NCBI GenBank assembly: GCA_902526965.1
Contig: CABZMT010000008.1
Coordinates: forward strand, 1 to 48,975
Length of the DNA: 48,975 nucleotides
From: an uncultured Alphaproteobacteria bacterium
Lineage (GTDB): Bacteria; Pseudomonadota; Alphaproteobacteria; HIMB59
Direction: 5' to 3'
Part shown: in pieces, positions 24,548 through 32,426 of the stretch
How the letters are laid out: each line of letters opens with the position of its first letter
Position numbering within the stretch: the first letter of the stretch is position 1
Translations under genes and position numbers: made by a program
Notes under the pieces: model-generated
Seen by the model: the letters and a program-made list of their open reading frames with translations, nothing else
What the model was told of the DNA's origin: nothing
Database searches by the model: none

Positions 24548-25510
24548 ATGAACACAGATATCATTATAATTATTTTTCTTGTAATTGTTATTATACTTTT
24601 ATTAATAACTGTTAAAAATACTTTTAATAAATCTAATAATGGATTTGATGTTGATATAAGAAAAATGAGCCAAAATTTAGAGAGTTTGTATAGTAAAACT
24701 TTGGAACAAACTGGATATGTTAATTCAAAAATAGATGAGATTGGAACCTTAACAAAAAAGATGTCTAATGCTATGTCCTCAAATGTTTCTGATATGGGTG
24801 AAATGGGTGAAATTATTTTAGAAAATATTTTAGAAGATTGTGGTATGACTAAAGACAGAGACTATAAAACTCAATTTACAGACAAGAATGAAAATGGACA
24901 GGTATTTAGACCAGATGTTGTAGTTTTTTTACCAGAAAATAGAAATATTGTCATTGATTCTAAGGTACCAATGAAATATTGGTATGAATTTCAAAACACA
25001 GATAATGAACAATCTAAGGTTAACTCGATTAAAAATTTTATAAATTCTGTGAAAAGTCATATTAATAGTATTCATAAAAAAGATTATACTAATCTTTTAA
25101 AAGTCAACTCTCCTGACTATGTATTTATTTTTATGCCTCATGAATTTGCTCTAATAACTGCTCAAAAATATGATCAGAGTATTTCAAATTATGCTCAACA
25201 AAAACAAGTCATTATAGTTGGCCCATCAACTTTAATTATGTGTATGAAATTAGTTGAGAGTATTTGGAGATTAGAAAAACAAAATAAAAATTCAAAAGAA
25301 GTAGCTGAAATAGCAGGTGGAATGTTTGATCAAATTGCAAAGGCTATAAATTTACTTGATAAAACTGAGTCTAACATGATTAAATCTGCAGAAAATATAA
25401 GTCAAACAAAAAAATATATTAAGGACGGTAAGGGAAGTTTACTTAGTAGAGCTAATAAAATGAAAGAGTTAGGAGCTAAAACAAAAATAGACTTAGATTT
25501 TAAAGAATGA
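24548..25510 (+). CDS. rmuC: DNA recombination protein RmuC
   Basis: A predicted nuclease-fold protein that limits rearrangement at inverted repeats in E. coli. The 320 residues have an N-terminal membrane anchor (about 4-23), a short linker, and the RmuC domain: MGEIILENILEDCGM, the PD-(D/E)xK-like core RPDVVVFLPE..IVIDSKVP (Asp123, Asp137, Lys139), and YVFIFMPHEFAL. E. coli RmuC is about 475 residues with a long coiled coil before the domain; here that segment is cut to about 50 residues, as in other streamlined genomes. Its stop overlaps the following glycosyltransferase start by ATGA. Confidence 0.87.
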   Translation: MNTDIIIIIFLVIVIILLLITVKNTFNKSNNGFDVDIRKMSQNLESLYSKTLEQTGYVNSKIDEIGTLTKKMSNAMSSNVSDMGEMGEIILENILEDCGMTKDRDYKTQFTDKNENGQVFRPDVVVFLPENRNIVIDSKVPMKYWYEFQNTDNEQSKVNSIKNFINSVKSHINSIHKKDYTNLLKVNSPDYVFIFMPHEFALITAQKYDQSISNYAQQKQVIIVGPSTLIMCMKLVESIWRLEKQNKNSKEVAEIAGGMFDQIAKAINLLDKTESNMIKSAENISQTKKYIKDGKGSLLSRANKMKELGAKTKIDLDFKE

Positions 25511-26472
25511 AAATTCTTATTTATAGTTTTAATGATAAAATAGGAGATGGTTTACAAAAGATAACATTTCTACAAAAGTTAAAAGAGGTTTATCCTAATT
25601 CATTAATTTATTACACAACAAGTCAAACAACAACTCTTAAAGATAAATTAAATCCATTAGTTAAGGATATTATATATGAATTTATTGAACATAATAAAAT
25701 TGAGTCTTCAGTTTTTAGCCTATTAAAGAAAAGTAATAGACTCTCTAATATTAGGTTTGATTTAATAATTGATTTACAAAAAGTTGTATTAAGGACTTTA
25801 AGTCTAAAAAAGATACCTCACCTTAAATTTTTTAGTACTTCTGCTAATTTTTTATTTTCGGATTTTAAAAATAATAAAAATTTAGAATTTAAAAATATTT
25901 ATATTGAACAATTTTATTTTAATATTTTATCAATTATTAAAAACGAGTCTATTAATGAAATTCCTGATATGAATGTTCCTATTAATAATACAATTCCTGA
26001 AATCAAATCTAGTAGGAGTAAAAATATAGCTATTGCGCCTGGTGCAGGAAACTCTATTAGGCAATGGAAATTTGATAATTATTTGGAAATAGCTAAAAAA
26101 TTAAGACATCGAAATTATAATGTTTATTTTTTTTTAGGTCCTAACGAAAAGTCTTTTTTAGAATTATGTCTAAATAATAAGTTTATTTGCCCTGAATGGG
26201 AAAAGGGAGAAATAATTTCAACAGATATATCTTTCACAATGAATCTAGCTAAAAAAATGTCCTGTTTATTATGTAATGATGGTGGCACAGCTTGGATGTT
26301 TGAATTTGCAGGTGTAAAAACCTTAAAATTATTTGGTGTTACAAACGAAAAAAAATTTTCAAGGCCTGGTTTTTCACAAGCAATACAAATAAAAGATTTT
26401 GGATACAAAGAATTAAACGATTTTCCGATAAGCAAATACGAAGAAATACTCTATAAATTTCTCGAAAATTAA
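25507..26472 (+). CDS. Glycosyltransferase family 9 (heptosyltransferase-like)
   Basis: A 321-residue cytoplasmic or membrane-associated GT-B enzyme related to LPS heptosyltransferases. The N-terminal strand MKILIYSFNDKIGDGLQ parallels the usual IGD-L start, and the C-terminal donor site is IAPGAGNSIRQWKFDNY followed by CNDGGTAWMFEFAGVKTLKLFG, where GT9 normally has D-TGP-H-A. The change of TGPxH to GGTAW suggests a donor or acceptor different from classic WaaC/WaaF. It probably adds a sugar to lipopolysaccharide or a related surface glycan. The stop shares TTAA with the convergent glycosyltransferase gene. Confidence 0.75.
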   Translation: MKILIYSFNDKIGDGLQKITFLQKLKEVYPNSLIYYTTSQTTTLKDKLNPLVKDIIYEFIEHNKIESSVFSLLKKSNRLSNIRFDLIIDLQKVVLRTLSLKKIPHLKFFSTSANFLFSDFKNNKNLEFKNIYIEQFYFNILSIIKNESINEIPDMNVPINNTIPEIKSSRSKNIAIAPGAGNSIRQWKFDNYLEIAKKLRHRNYNVYFFLGPNEKSFLELCLNNKFICPEWEKGEIISTDISFTMNLAKKMSCLLCNDGGTAWMFEFAGVKTLKLFGVTNEKKFSRPGFSQAIQIKDFGYKELNDFPISKYEEILYKFLEN

Positions 26473-27281
26473 AGACATATTTTTTTATTTTTTAGGTACG
26501 TATAACTTGGCTCTTTATGATATCTAACTTGAGATCCATTCAATTTAAATATGCCATTTCCATTAAATTTGATATCTAACTCTTTATAGTCATTTTTATT
26601 ACATTTTGATAAATAATCTCTCATAACTTTTGTGTACATACCAGGACCAGTAAAATTAAGAACTGCCAATTTTGGGTTTTCAAATACTTTATTTTTATAA
26701 AATGGATATGATTTTGATATTTCTTTTATCAATAAATCTAAAAATTTATTTTTTTTCTCAAATGCTAGTCCCCATTGAAGTATATGAGAAAATGGTCTTT
26801 TCAAAAGAAAAACATTCTTGTTGTTAGGCGGTATAAAACAATTTGTATCCTCATATGTAATTATAAATTTAGAAGTTTTATTATGAAGCTTGGTTAATGG
26901 TATCTTACAAGCCCTACTGATATCAAAATAATAGCCACCTTGATCGTATAAAATACAATATCTAAAAATATCTGTTTTGAGAGGTCCGATAAGAGCATTT
27001 TTAAAAATAGTATAAATGTTTTTTTTGCCCCATTTTTGAAGCATGTACTCCTCCATCATTGGATTAGTAAATAATTTAAACGATAAATTTTTATTTATAT
27101 TTCTAAAATTTAATAATGATCTTTTATGGGTTTTTCCAAATTTATTATCCACCCATGTTTGATAAACTATAGGCGTTATCTTTTGATTTGGTGGCCTTAA
27201 TGCTTTTTGATCATAAAGTGTCGCAAGCGGATACTCAGATATTCTTCTAATCTTGTATTTAATTTTATCAGCTATTTTCAT
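26469..27281 (-). CDS. Glycosyltransferase with DXD-type sugar-binding region
   Basis: A 270-residue GT-A-type enzyme of the Gly_transf_sug/Och1-like group that transfers a sugar from a nucleotide donor to a surface polysaccharide. IPKIIHQ-W is represented by [12 protein letters not shown] (35-46), and the core is [21 protein letters not shown] (102-122). The metal-binding D-x-D normally ends this block; here it reads Asp120-Ile-Ser122. It lies immediately downstream of tRNA-Ser on the same strand, 16 bp away. No membrane segment is obvious. The family call is good despite the variant motif; the sugar is unknown. Confidence 0.72.
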   Translation of the reverse strand: MKIADKIKYKIRRISEYPLATLYDQKALRPPNQKITPIVYQTWVDNKFGKTHKRSLLNFRNINKNLSFKLFTNPMMEEYMLQKWGKKNIYTIFKNALIGPLKTDIFRYCILYDQGGYYFDISRACKIPLTKLHNKTSKFIITYEDTNCFIPPNNKNVFLLKRPFSHILQWGLAFEKKNKFLDLLIKEISKSYPFYKNKVFENPKLAVLNFTGPGMYTKVMRDYLSKCNKNDYKELDIKFNGNGIFKLNGSQVRYHKEPSYTYLKNKKICL

Positions 27282-27297
27282 TTACTTGGCAAAATAT

Positions 27298-27387
27298 TGG
27301 CGGAAAGAGTGGGATTCGAACCCACGATAGAGTTGCCCCTATACACGCGTTCCAGGCGTGCGCCTTAAACCACTCGGCCATCTTTCC
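27298..27387 (-). tRNA. tRNA-Ser (anticodon GGA)
   Basis: On the minus strand the gene reads GGAAAGATGGCCGAGTGG at its 5' end. The acceptor stem GGAAAGA/TCTTTCC is perfect, the anticodon stem CACGC/GCGTG encloses CTGGAAC with anticodon GGA for UCC/UCU codons, and there is a long class II variable arm (TATAGGGGCAACTCTATC) and the T-arm GTGGGTTCGAATCCCAC. The discriminator is G, as expected for serine, and the 3' CCA is encoded (TGG at 27298-27300 on the plus strand). It is the only tRNA in the window. Confidence 0.96.
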
Positions 27388-27444
27388 CATTACATAATAA
27401 TTAGTGTAATATAATCACATACAACATTTTTTAAAGATATTTAT

Positions 27445-28248
27445 ATGAATGATAAAGTATGCATTGTTACGCCATTTCATAAATCTAATTTAAATGAATA
27501 CGAAAAATTATCTCTAAAAACAATTCAAAAGCATTTTAAAAATGAAAAAAAATTTTTGGTAACTTTTGATGAGAATAAAATTAATTTTCCAAATTTTGAA
27601 AGGGTAAATTTTAGAAAAAAGTTTTTTGAGAATATACAAGGATATAACAGTCTTTGTACGAGTATTGAGTTTTATCGATCTTTTTTAGACTTTGAGTACA
27701 TGTTGATCTGTCAACTAGATGTAATTGTTTTAAATAATAATTTAAATGAATATATATTTGGAAATATTAGTTACATTGGTGCCCCAACAGGAAAAAAGAG
27801 TCCATTTGACCGAAGTAGAAAGAAATTATGGGGAAGAAGATATTTTTGTAATGGTGGTTTTAGTTTAAGAAAAATAAATGATTTTATAAGGGTTTTAGAG
27901 TCATCAAAAGTTGATTATCCGTTTAACTATTTAACAATTTATGAGTGTTTAAAAAGTGGTTTTTATAGGTATATAAAGCTTTATATCAAGACATTTCTTT
28001 CAAAGGGTAATTATAAAGGAGAATTTTTTGCTAAAAATTTATATATAAAAGAGGATAGCTTTTGGACTTATTTTGCTCCTTTATTTTATAAAAAATACTC
28101 TTTGCCAACAATTGATCAAGCAAATAGTTTTTGTTTTGATGGAAATCCTGAATTTTTTTTTAAAATGAATAAATACAAATTACCTATGGCACTACATGGG
28201 CCATTCGATTACTTAAAATTTCTGGAAAAATTAAATATTCAAATATGA
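27445..28248 (+). CDS. DUF5672-type glycosyltransferase-like protein
   Basis: A 267-residue protein resembling the DUF5672 family found in polysaccharide clusters. The start KVCIVTPFHKS is a GT-A-like first strand, EYMLICQLDVIVL carries the equivalent of a D-x-D-like acidic strand, SYIGAPTG and FCNGGFSLRK match the family's YIGAPW and NGGFSLR elements, and ALHGPFDY is near the end. It is very rich in Lys, Asn and Phe. It begins 57 bp after the tRNA gene on the opposite strand and is followed by rfbC. A role in adding a sugar to surface glycan is inferred from the family and its neighbours. Confidence 0.65.
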   Translation: MNDKVCIVTPFHKSNLNEYEKLSLKTIQKHFKNEKKFLVTFDENKINFPNFERVNFRKKFFENIQGYNSLCTSIEFYRSFLDFEYMLICQLDVIVLNNNLNEYIFGNISYIGAPTGKKSPFDRSRKKLWGRRYFCNGGFSLRKINDFIRVLESSKVDYPFNYLTIYECLKSGFYRYIKLYIKTFLSKGNYKGEFFAKNLYIKEDSFWTYFAPLFYKKYSLPTIDQANSFCFDGNPEFFFKMNKYKLPMALHGPFDYLKFLEKLNIQI

Positions 28249-28277
28249 TTTAAATTTAAAATTTTTAGGCTAAAATA

Positions 28278-28286
28278 ATGAAGTGA
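28278..28286 (+). other. Start-stop mini-ORF (ATG AAG TGA) before rfbC
   Basis: A two-codon frame whose TGA overlaps the GTG start of rfbC as GTGA (28283-28286). AGG at 28266-28268 is the nearest purine signal and is spaced for the ATG. Translation of this tiny frame with re-initiation at the GTG would be one way to start rfbC. Could be chance. Confidence 0.25.
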
Positions 28287-28834
28287 CTAACTTTAAACTT
28301 CAAAAAGAATTTGGCGAAGTTAAAATTTTTAATTACGATCGTTTTGAAGATAATAGAGGATATTTTTCTGAAATTTACGTTAAAGATATAGTGCATGAGT
28401 ATTTAGATGATTTTAAAATAGAACAAATTAACTTCTCAATGACTAATAAAAATGTAGCCAGAGGGTTGCATTTTCAAATTGATCCTCCTATGGGTAAAAT
28501 GATGAGGTTAGTCAAAGGAAAGGCAATTTTATTTGCTTTTGATTGTAGAAAAACAAATTCTGAAATTAAAAAGATACATTATTTTGAAGTAAATAAAGAC
28601 TCAAATACATTTGTATGGGCCCCTTATTACTTCGCTAGGGGTTTCATTTCATTAGAAAATGATACCTTAATAGAGTATCTTTGTTCATCGAAATATAACA
28701 AAGACGGTGAGTATGCTATTAAATTTTTTGATCAAGATCTAGATCACCCTTACCATGATGACTATAACCTCTCTGAAAAAGATATGAATGCGATGAGTGT
28801 TAAAGATTGGTTTTCCTCAGATATTGATCTTTGA
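28283..28834 (+). CDS. rfbC: dTDP-4-dehydrorhamnose 3,5-epimerase-like protein
   Basis: A 183-residue cupin-fold epimerase acting on nucleotide 4-keto sugars, as in dTDP-rhamnose synthesis. The catalytic base is His63 in ARGLHFQ, and Tyr132 in EYLCSSKY is the usual acid. EDNRGYFSE near the N-terminus is the substrate-binding block. The strongly conserved FAHGF reads FARGF here (Arg119), so one active-site histidine is lost. The start is GTG at 28283; no in-frame ATG is near. It overlaps the convergent reductase gene by 35 bp. rfbA and rfbB are absent from the window, so the substrate could be another 4-keto sugar. Confidence 0.85.
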   Translation: MTNFKLQKEFGEVKIFNYDRFEDNRGYFSEIYVKDIVHEYLDDFKIEQINFSMTNKNVARGLHFQIDPPMGKMMRLVKGKAILFAFDCRKTNSEIKKIHYFEVNKDSNTFVWAPYYFARGFISLENDTLIEYLCSSKYNKDGEYAIKFFDQDLDHPYHDDYNLSEKDMNAMSVKDWFSSDIDL

Positions 28835-29657
28835 TATAGTTAGTGTAACTATTTTCCCATCTTGGCATCACGTTTAGTTTATTTCTTAATAAATAGCTAT
28901 TCCTAAGAACAGAATATTTAGGACGTGTTATTAAATCTTTATCAAAACTTTTAACCTTATTGACTTTTATTGAGACGTTGTTTGCTTTTAGAATAGATAT
29001 AGCAAATTTATACCATGTTGTACTACCAAGAGAAGTACAATGAACGATTTGATTTTCAATAATTTTGAAAGTTTTTTGAACTTGATCAACAATATCTCCA
29101 ACATAAGTTGGTGAAATCTCTAGATCATTAATGTTTAGTTCATTTGATTTTTTCGATAATTCCAATATTTTTTCTATGAAATTTAAACCCTTTTTATGTC
29201 TACATGGGTAGTGGCTATAAATAGATGATAAACGATAAATCAAATATTTTTTCGCATATTGCTCAATAAAGTTTTCACCCAGTAATTTTGATTGCCCATA
29301 AATGTTTAGTGGTCTTGGGTAATCAGTTTCGACATATGGCGTATTTTTTTTTCCATCGAAGACATAATCTGTGCTGAAATGAATTAATTTAGAATTATAA
29401 ATATTTGCATACTTAGATAAATTTTTTAGTGCAAAAGAATTTATCATAAAACTTTTTTTTAAAAATCTTTCACATAAAATTGTATTATGATAGGCAGCAC
29501 AGTTGAATACATACTTTGGTTTATATTTATTAAAAATTTTTTTTACATCGTTTGATTTAGTTATGTCACACTCTCTTCTACTTACCTTTATAGATTTTTT
29601 TATCTTTATGCTTAAGTAATTTGCTAACTGACTATTACCACCTAAAATTAAAATCAT
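28800..29657 (-). CDS. rfbD: dTDP-4-dehydrorhamnose reductase-like SDR
   Basis: A 285-residue extended SDR of the RmlD group that reduces a 4-keto nucleotide sugar with NAD(P)H. The cofactor motif is ILGGNSQLANYL (4-15), followed by FNCAAYHNT, HFSTDYVFDG, and the catalytic pair Tyr/Lys in NIYGQSK. Together with rfbC on the opposite strand it provides the last two steps of a dTDP-rhamnose-type pathway. It begins inside the stop of the upstream epimerase (ATGA overlap), so the two are an operon that continues from lepA. The exact sugar is uncertain. Confidence 0.75.
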   Translation of the reverse strand: MILILGGNSQLANYLSIKIKKSIKVSRRECDITKSNDVKKIFNKYKPKYVFNCAAYHNTILCERFLKKSFMINSFALKNLSKYANIYNSKLIHFSTDYVFDGKKNTPYVETDYPRPLNIYGQSKLLGENFIEQYAKKYLIYRLSSIYSHYPCRHKKGLNFIEKILELSKKSNELNINDLEISPTYVGDIVDQVQKTFKIIENQIVHCTSLGSTTWYKFAISILKANNVSIKVNKVKSFDKDLITRPKYSVLRNSYLLRNKLNVMPRWENSYTNYIKDQYLRKTNL

Positions 29658-30640
29658 ATCTTAAATTTTTTTTTAAAATGATAAATGTTTAAGTATTTTT
29701 CTGACTCAAGATCATTCAAATTAATTATATTACTATAGATATCAGATATAGTGTCATCAATAGTTTTAAATTTAAATTTAATATATTTTTCAATTTTCTT
29801 TCTACTTACTTTATAGTTTCTTTTTTCTTTTATTTTGTTGTTTTTTACAATTTTTACGAATAACCCTTTTGTAGATAAAAAATGCTTTATTTTTTCTGCT
29901 ATTTGGTCAACTGTTATATTATATGAATAAACATTGTAAATACCTTTAGGAATTTTATGATTTATTATTTTATCATATACGGTACAAGCATCACTAATAT
30001 CTAGAATAGGTCTCCATATATTTTTGTCTACTGTGTGAATTTTTTTATACAGTATTGCATCTTTTATCATTTTATTTACTACTAGATCAAATCTCATCCT
30101 TGGTCCAAAACCACAAACTGTGCCCTGTCTAAGAGAATAAAATGAGGGAGAGTTATTTGATTTATTCAATACCTCAATAAACATATCCATTAAATATTTT
30201 GAAATTCCATATGGGTATTCAACGTTAATATCTGTTTTTTCAGTGGCTATTTTTCCTTTGGTATTACCGTAAACAGAACATGATGAACCAAATATTATTT
30301 TTTTTATTTTAGATTTTGATAATGAAAATAATAAGTTAGATATTGCATAGTTATTATTTTTAAAATTTAAATCTGGACTTAAGTTTGCCATAGGGTCATT
30401 AGATAATCCTGAAAGAATGAGTACTGAATGATAATTTTTTTTTATTAAATTATTGTAGTTGTATTTATGAATATCAATATTGAATATATTTACATTGGGT
30501 ATTTTTTTTTTTGAAAACCAAAAGTTATCAATAACATCGATCGAATACTTTTTACAAAAAAGTTGACAGAACTTTCTTCCTATATAACCTGCACCCCCTA
30601 TTACTAATATTTTTTTTTTTGAATATTTAATCTTGATCAC
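29654..30640 (-). CDS. NAD-dependent nucleotide-sugar epimerase/dehydratase
   Basis: A 328-residue extended SDR. It has the Rossmann motif [13 protein letters not shown] (about 11-23), SSCSVYGNT, the catalytic YGISK, and [19 protein letters not shown], which resembles NDP-sugar epimerases and dehydratases that act on surface-glycan precursors. The start is GTG at 30640, 14 bp inside the end of lepA, and the first codons include an 11-A tract (T-run at 30610-30620). Being fused so tightly to lepA implies read-through from the translation operon. The particular activity, for example UDP-glucose 4-epimerase or GDP-sugar modification, cannot be set from sequence alone. Confidence 0.78.
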   Translation of the reverse strand: MIKIKYSKKKILVIGGAGYIGRKFCQLFCKKYSIDVIDNFWFSKKKIPNVNIFNIDIHKYNYNNLIKKNYHSVLILSGLSNDPMANLSPDLNFKNNNYAISNLLFSLSKSKIKKIIFGSSCSVYGNTKGKIATEKTDINVEYPYGISKYLMDMFIEVLNKSNNSPSFYSLRQGTVCGFGPRMRFDLVVNKMIKDAILYKKIHTVDKNIWRPILDISDACTVYDKIINHKIPKGIYNVYSYNITVDQIAEKIKHFLSTKGLFVKIVKNNKIKEKRNYKVSRKKIEKYIKFKFKTIDDTISDIYSNIINLNDLESEKYLNIYHFKKKFKI

Positions 30641-32426
30641 CTATTTTTAAAGCCTCAAAGAAAGCAGTTTGTGGAATTTCAACGTTACCAAATTGCTTCA
30701 TTCTTTTCTTTCCTTTTTTTTGTTTTTCTAAAAGTTTTTTCTTTCTACTCACATCTCCACCATAAAGCTTTGCGGTTACATCTTTTCTAAAGGCTTTAAT
30801 GGTCTCTCTTGCTATAATTTTTCCATAGATTGCGGCTTGAATGGGAATTTGGAAGTTTTGTCTTGGTATTAGATCTTTCAATTTATTGCATATTCTTCTA
30901 CCAATAGTTTCAGCTCTAGTTTTATGAACAATATTTGAGAATGCATCAACAGTCTCTGAATTAACAAGAATATTTAGTTTTACTAAATCACCTTGGAAAT
31001 AATCATAAACTTGGTAATCAAAACTAGCATAGCCTTTAGAATAAGATTTTAATTTATCGTAAAAATCTATCACAATCTCATTTAATGGAAGCTCCATTTC
31101 TAAAATTGCTCTGTTATTTTGGATATTTAAGTTTTTTTGTTTACCTCTTTTTTCAATACAAAGATTTATAACAGTTCCTAAATAATCTTGGGGAACAATG
31201 ATTGTTGATTTAACCCATGGTTCTAAAATTTGATCAATTTCCGCAGGATCAGGAAGTTCTGATGGATTCCTTATAACAAATTCATTTTTGTTTCTATCTA
31301 TTACTTTATAGACAACACCAGGAGCGGTAGTAATTAAATCTAAATCAAATTCTCTTCTCAGTCTTTCTGTAGTTACCTCTAAGTGAAGTAACCCTAGAAA
31401 GCCACATCTAAAACCATATCCTAATGCAGCACTAGTTTCATTTTCATAAGTGAAACTAGAGTCATTTAAAGCCAATTTTTCAAAACTTTCTTTTAACCTT
31501 TCATAATCTGATGTGTCTACAGGATAGATTCCACAAAATACAACTGGCAAAGAGGGCTTAAATCCAGGAAGGGGGTTAATTTTTTGGTCATTTAATTCAG
31601 CAATTGTGTCTCCAACTTTACAATCAGCAACTGACTTTATACTTGCATTGATAAAACCTATTTCTCCAGGACCAAGCTCGTTACAATAATTAATTTCTGG
31701 ACTAAAATATCCAATTCTATCTATATTGTACTGTTGATTGTTAGATAGAAACTTAACCTTCATTCCTTTTTTCATAACACCATCAAGAATTCTGACTAAA
31801 ACAGTCACTCCTAAATAATTATCGTACCAACTATCAACTAACAGAGCTTTTAGATTCTTTTCATTTGTATTTGGAGCTGGGAGTTTTTCAATAATCTGAT
31901 CTAATAAACCTTCAATACCTAATCCTGTTTTTGCAGAGACAAGGTGGGCTTCTGAAGTATCAATTCCAATAGTTTGCTCAATATCTTCTTTTACCCTCTC
32001 AGGTTCAGAGGCAGGAAGATCAGCTTTATTAAGGACTGGGAGTATTTCATGGTTGACATCAATTGCTTGATAAGCATTTGCAAGTGTTTGAGCCTCTACA
32101 CCTTGCGTACTATCAACTACGAGAACTGAACCCTCACATGCAGATAACGATCTTGATACCTCATAAGAAAAATCTACATGCCCAGGTGTATCAAGAATAT
32201 TTAGCTGATATTCATCTCCATTTTTGTTTTTATAATTCAATCTCACAGTCTGTGCTTTTATAGTGATACCTCTTTCTCTTTCAATCTCCATTGAGTCAAG
32301 GACTTGGTCTTTTTTAGTTCTGTCATCCATACCTCCGCAAATTTCAATAATCCTATCTGCTAAAGTAGATTTACCATGATCAATATGGGCTATAATTGAA
32401 AAATTTCTTATTTTAGAAATTTCCAT
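30627..32426 (-). CDS. lepA: Translation elongation factor 4 (LepA)
   Basis: Ribosome-associated GTPase that helps initiation and back-translocation under stress. At 599 residues it has the normal length. G1 is [10 protein letters not shown] (13-22), G3 is DTPGHVDF, G4 is NKAD, and the LepA-specific C-terminal domain is complete with [25 protein letters not shown] near the end. It starts in a one-base TAATG overlap with the pheT stop, an unusual site for lepA, and its end overlaps an epimerase gene by 14 bp. The protein is well conserved and shows no defect. Confidence 0.97.
   Translation of the reverse strand: MEISKIRNFSIIAHIDHGKSTLADRIIEICGGMDDRTKKDQVLDSMEIERERGITIKAQTVRLNYKNKNGDEYQLNILDTPGHVDFSYEVSRSLSACEGSVLVVDSTQGVEAQTLANAYQAIDVNHEILPVLNKADLPASEPERVKEDIEQTIGIDTSEAHLVSAKTGLGIEGLLDQIIEKLPAPNTNEKNLKALLVDSWYDNYLGVTVLVRILDGVMKKGMKVKFLSNNQQYNIDRIGYFSPEINYCNELGPGEIGFINASIKSVADCKVGDTIAELNDQKINPLPGFKPSLPVVFCGIYPVDTSDYERLKESFEKLALNDSSFTYENETSAALGYGFRCGFLGLLHLEVTTERLRREFDLDLITTAPGVVYKVIDRNKNEFVIRNPSELPDPAEIDQILEPWVKSTIIVPQDYLGTVINLCIEKRGKQKNLNIQNNRAILEMELPLNEIVIDFYDKLKSYSKGYASFDYQVYDYFQGDLVKLNILVNSETVDAFSNIVHKTRAETIGRRICNKLKDLIPRQNFQIPIQAAIYGKIIARETIKAFRKDVTAKLYGGDVSRKKKLLEKQKKGKKRMKQFGNVEIPQTAFFEALKIGDQD

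Noticed and set aside
27282..27444. Attachment site or integrase footprint at tRNA-Ser
   Set aside because: No integrase gene and no direct repeat of the tRNA 3' end was found nearby.
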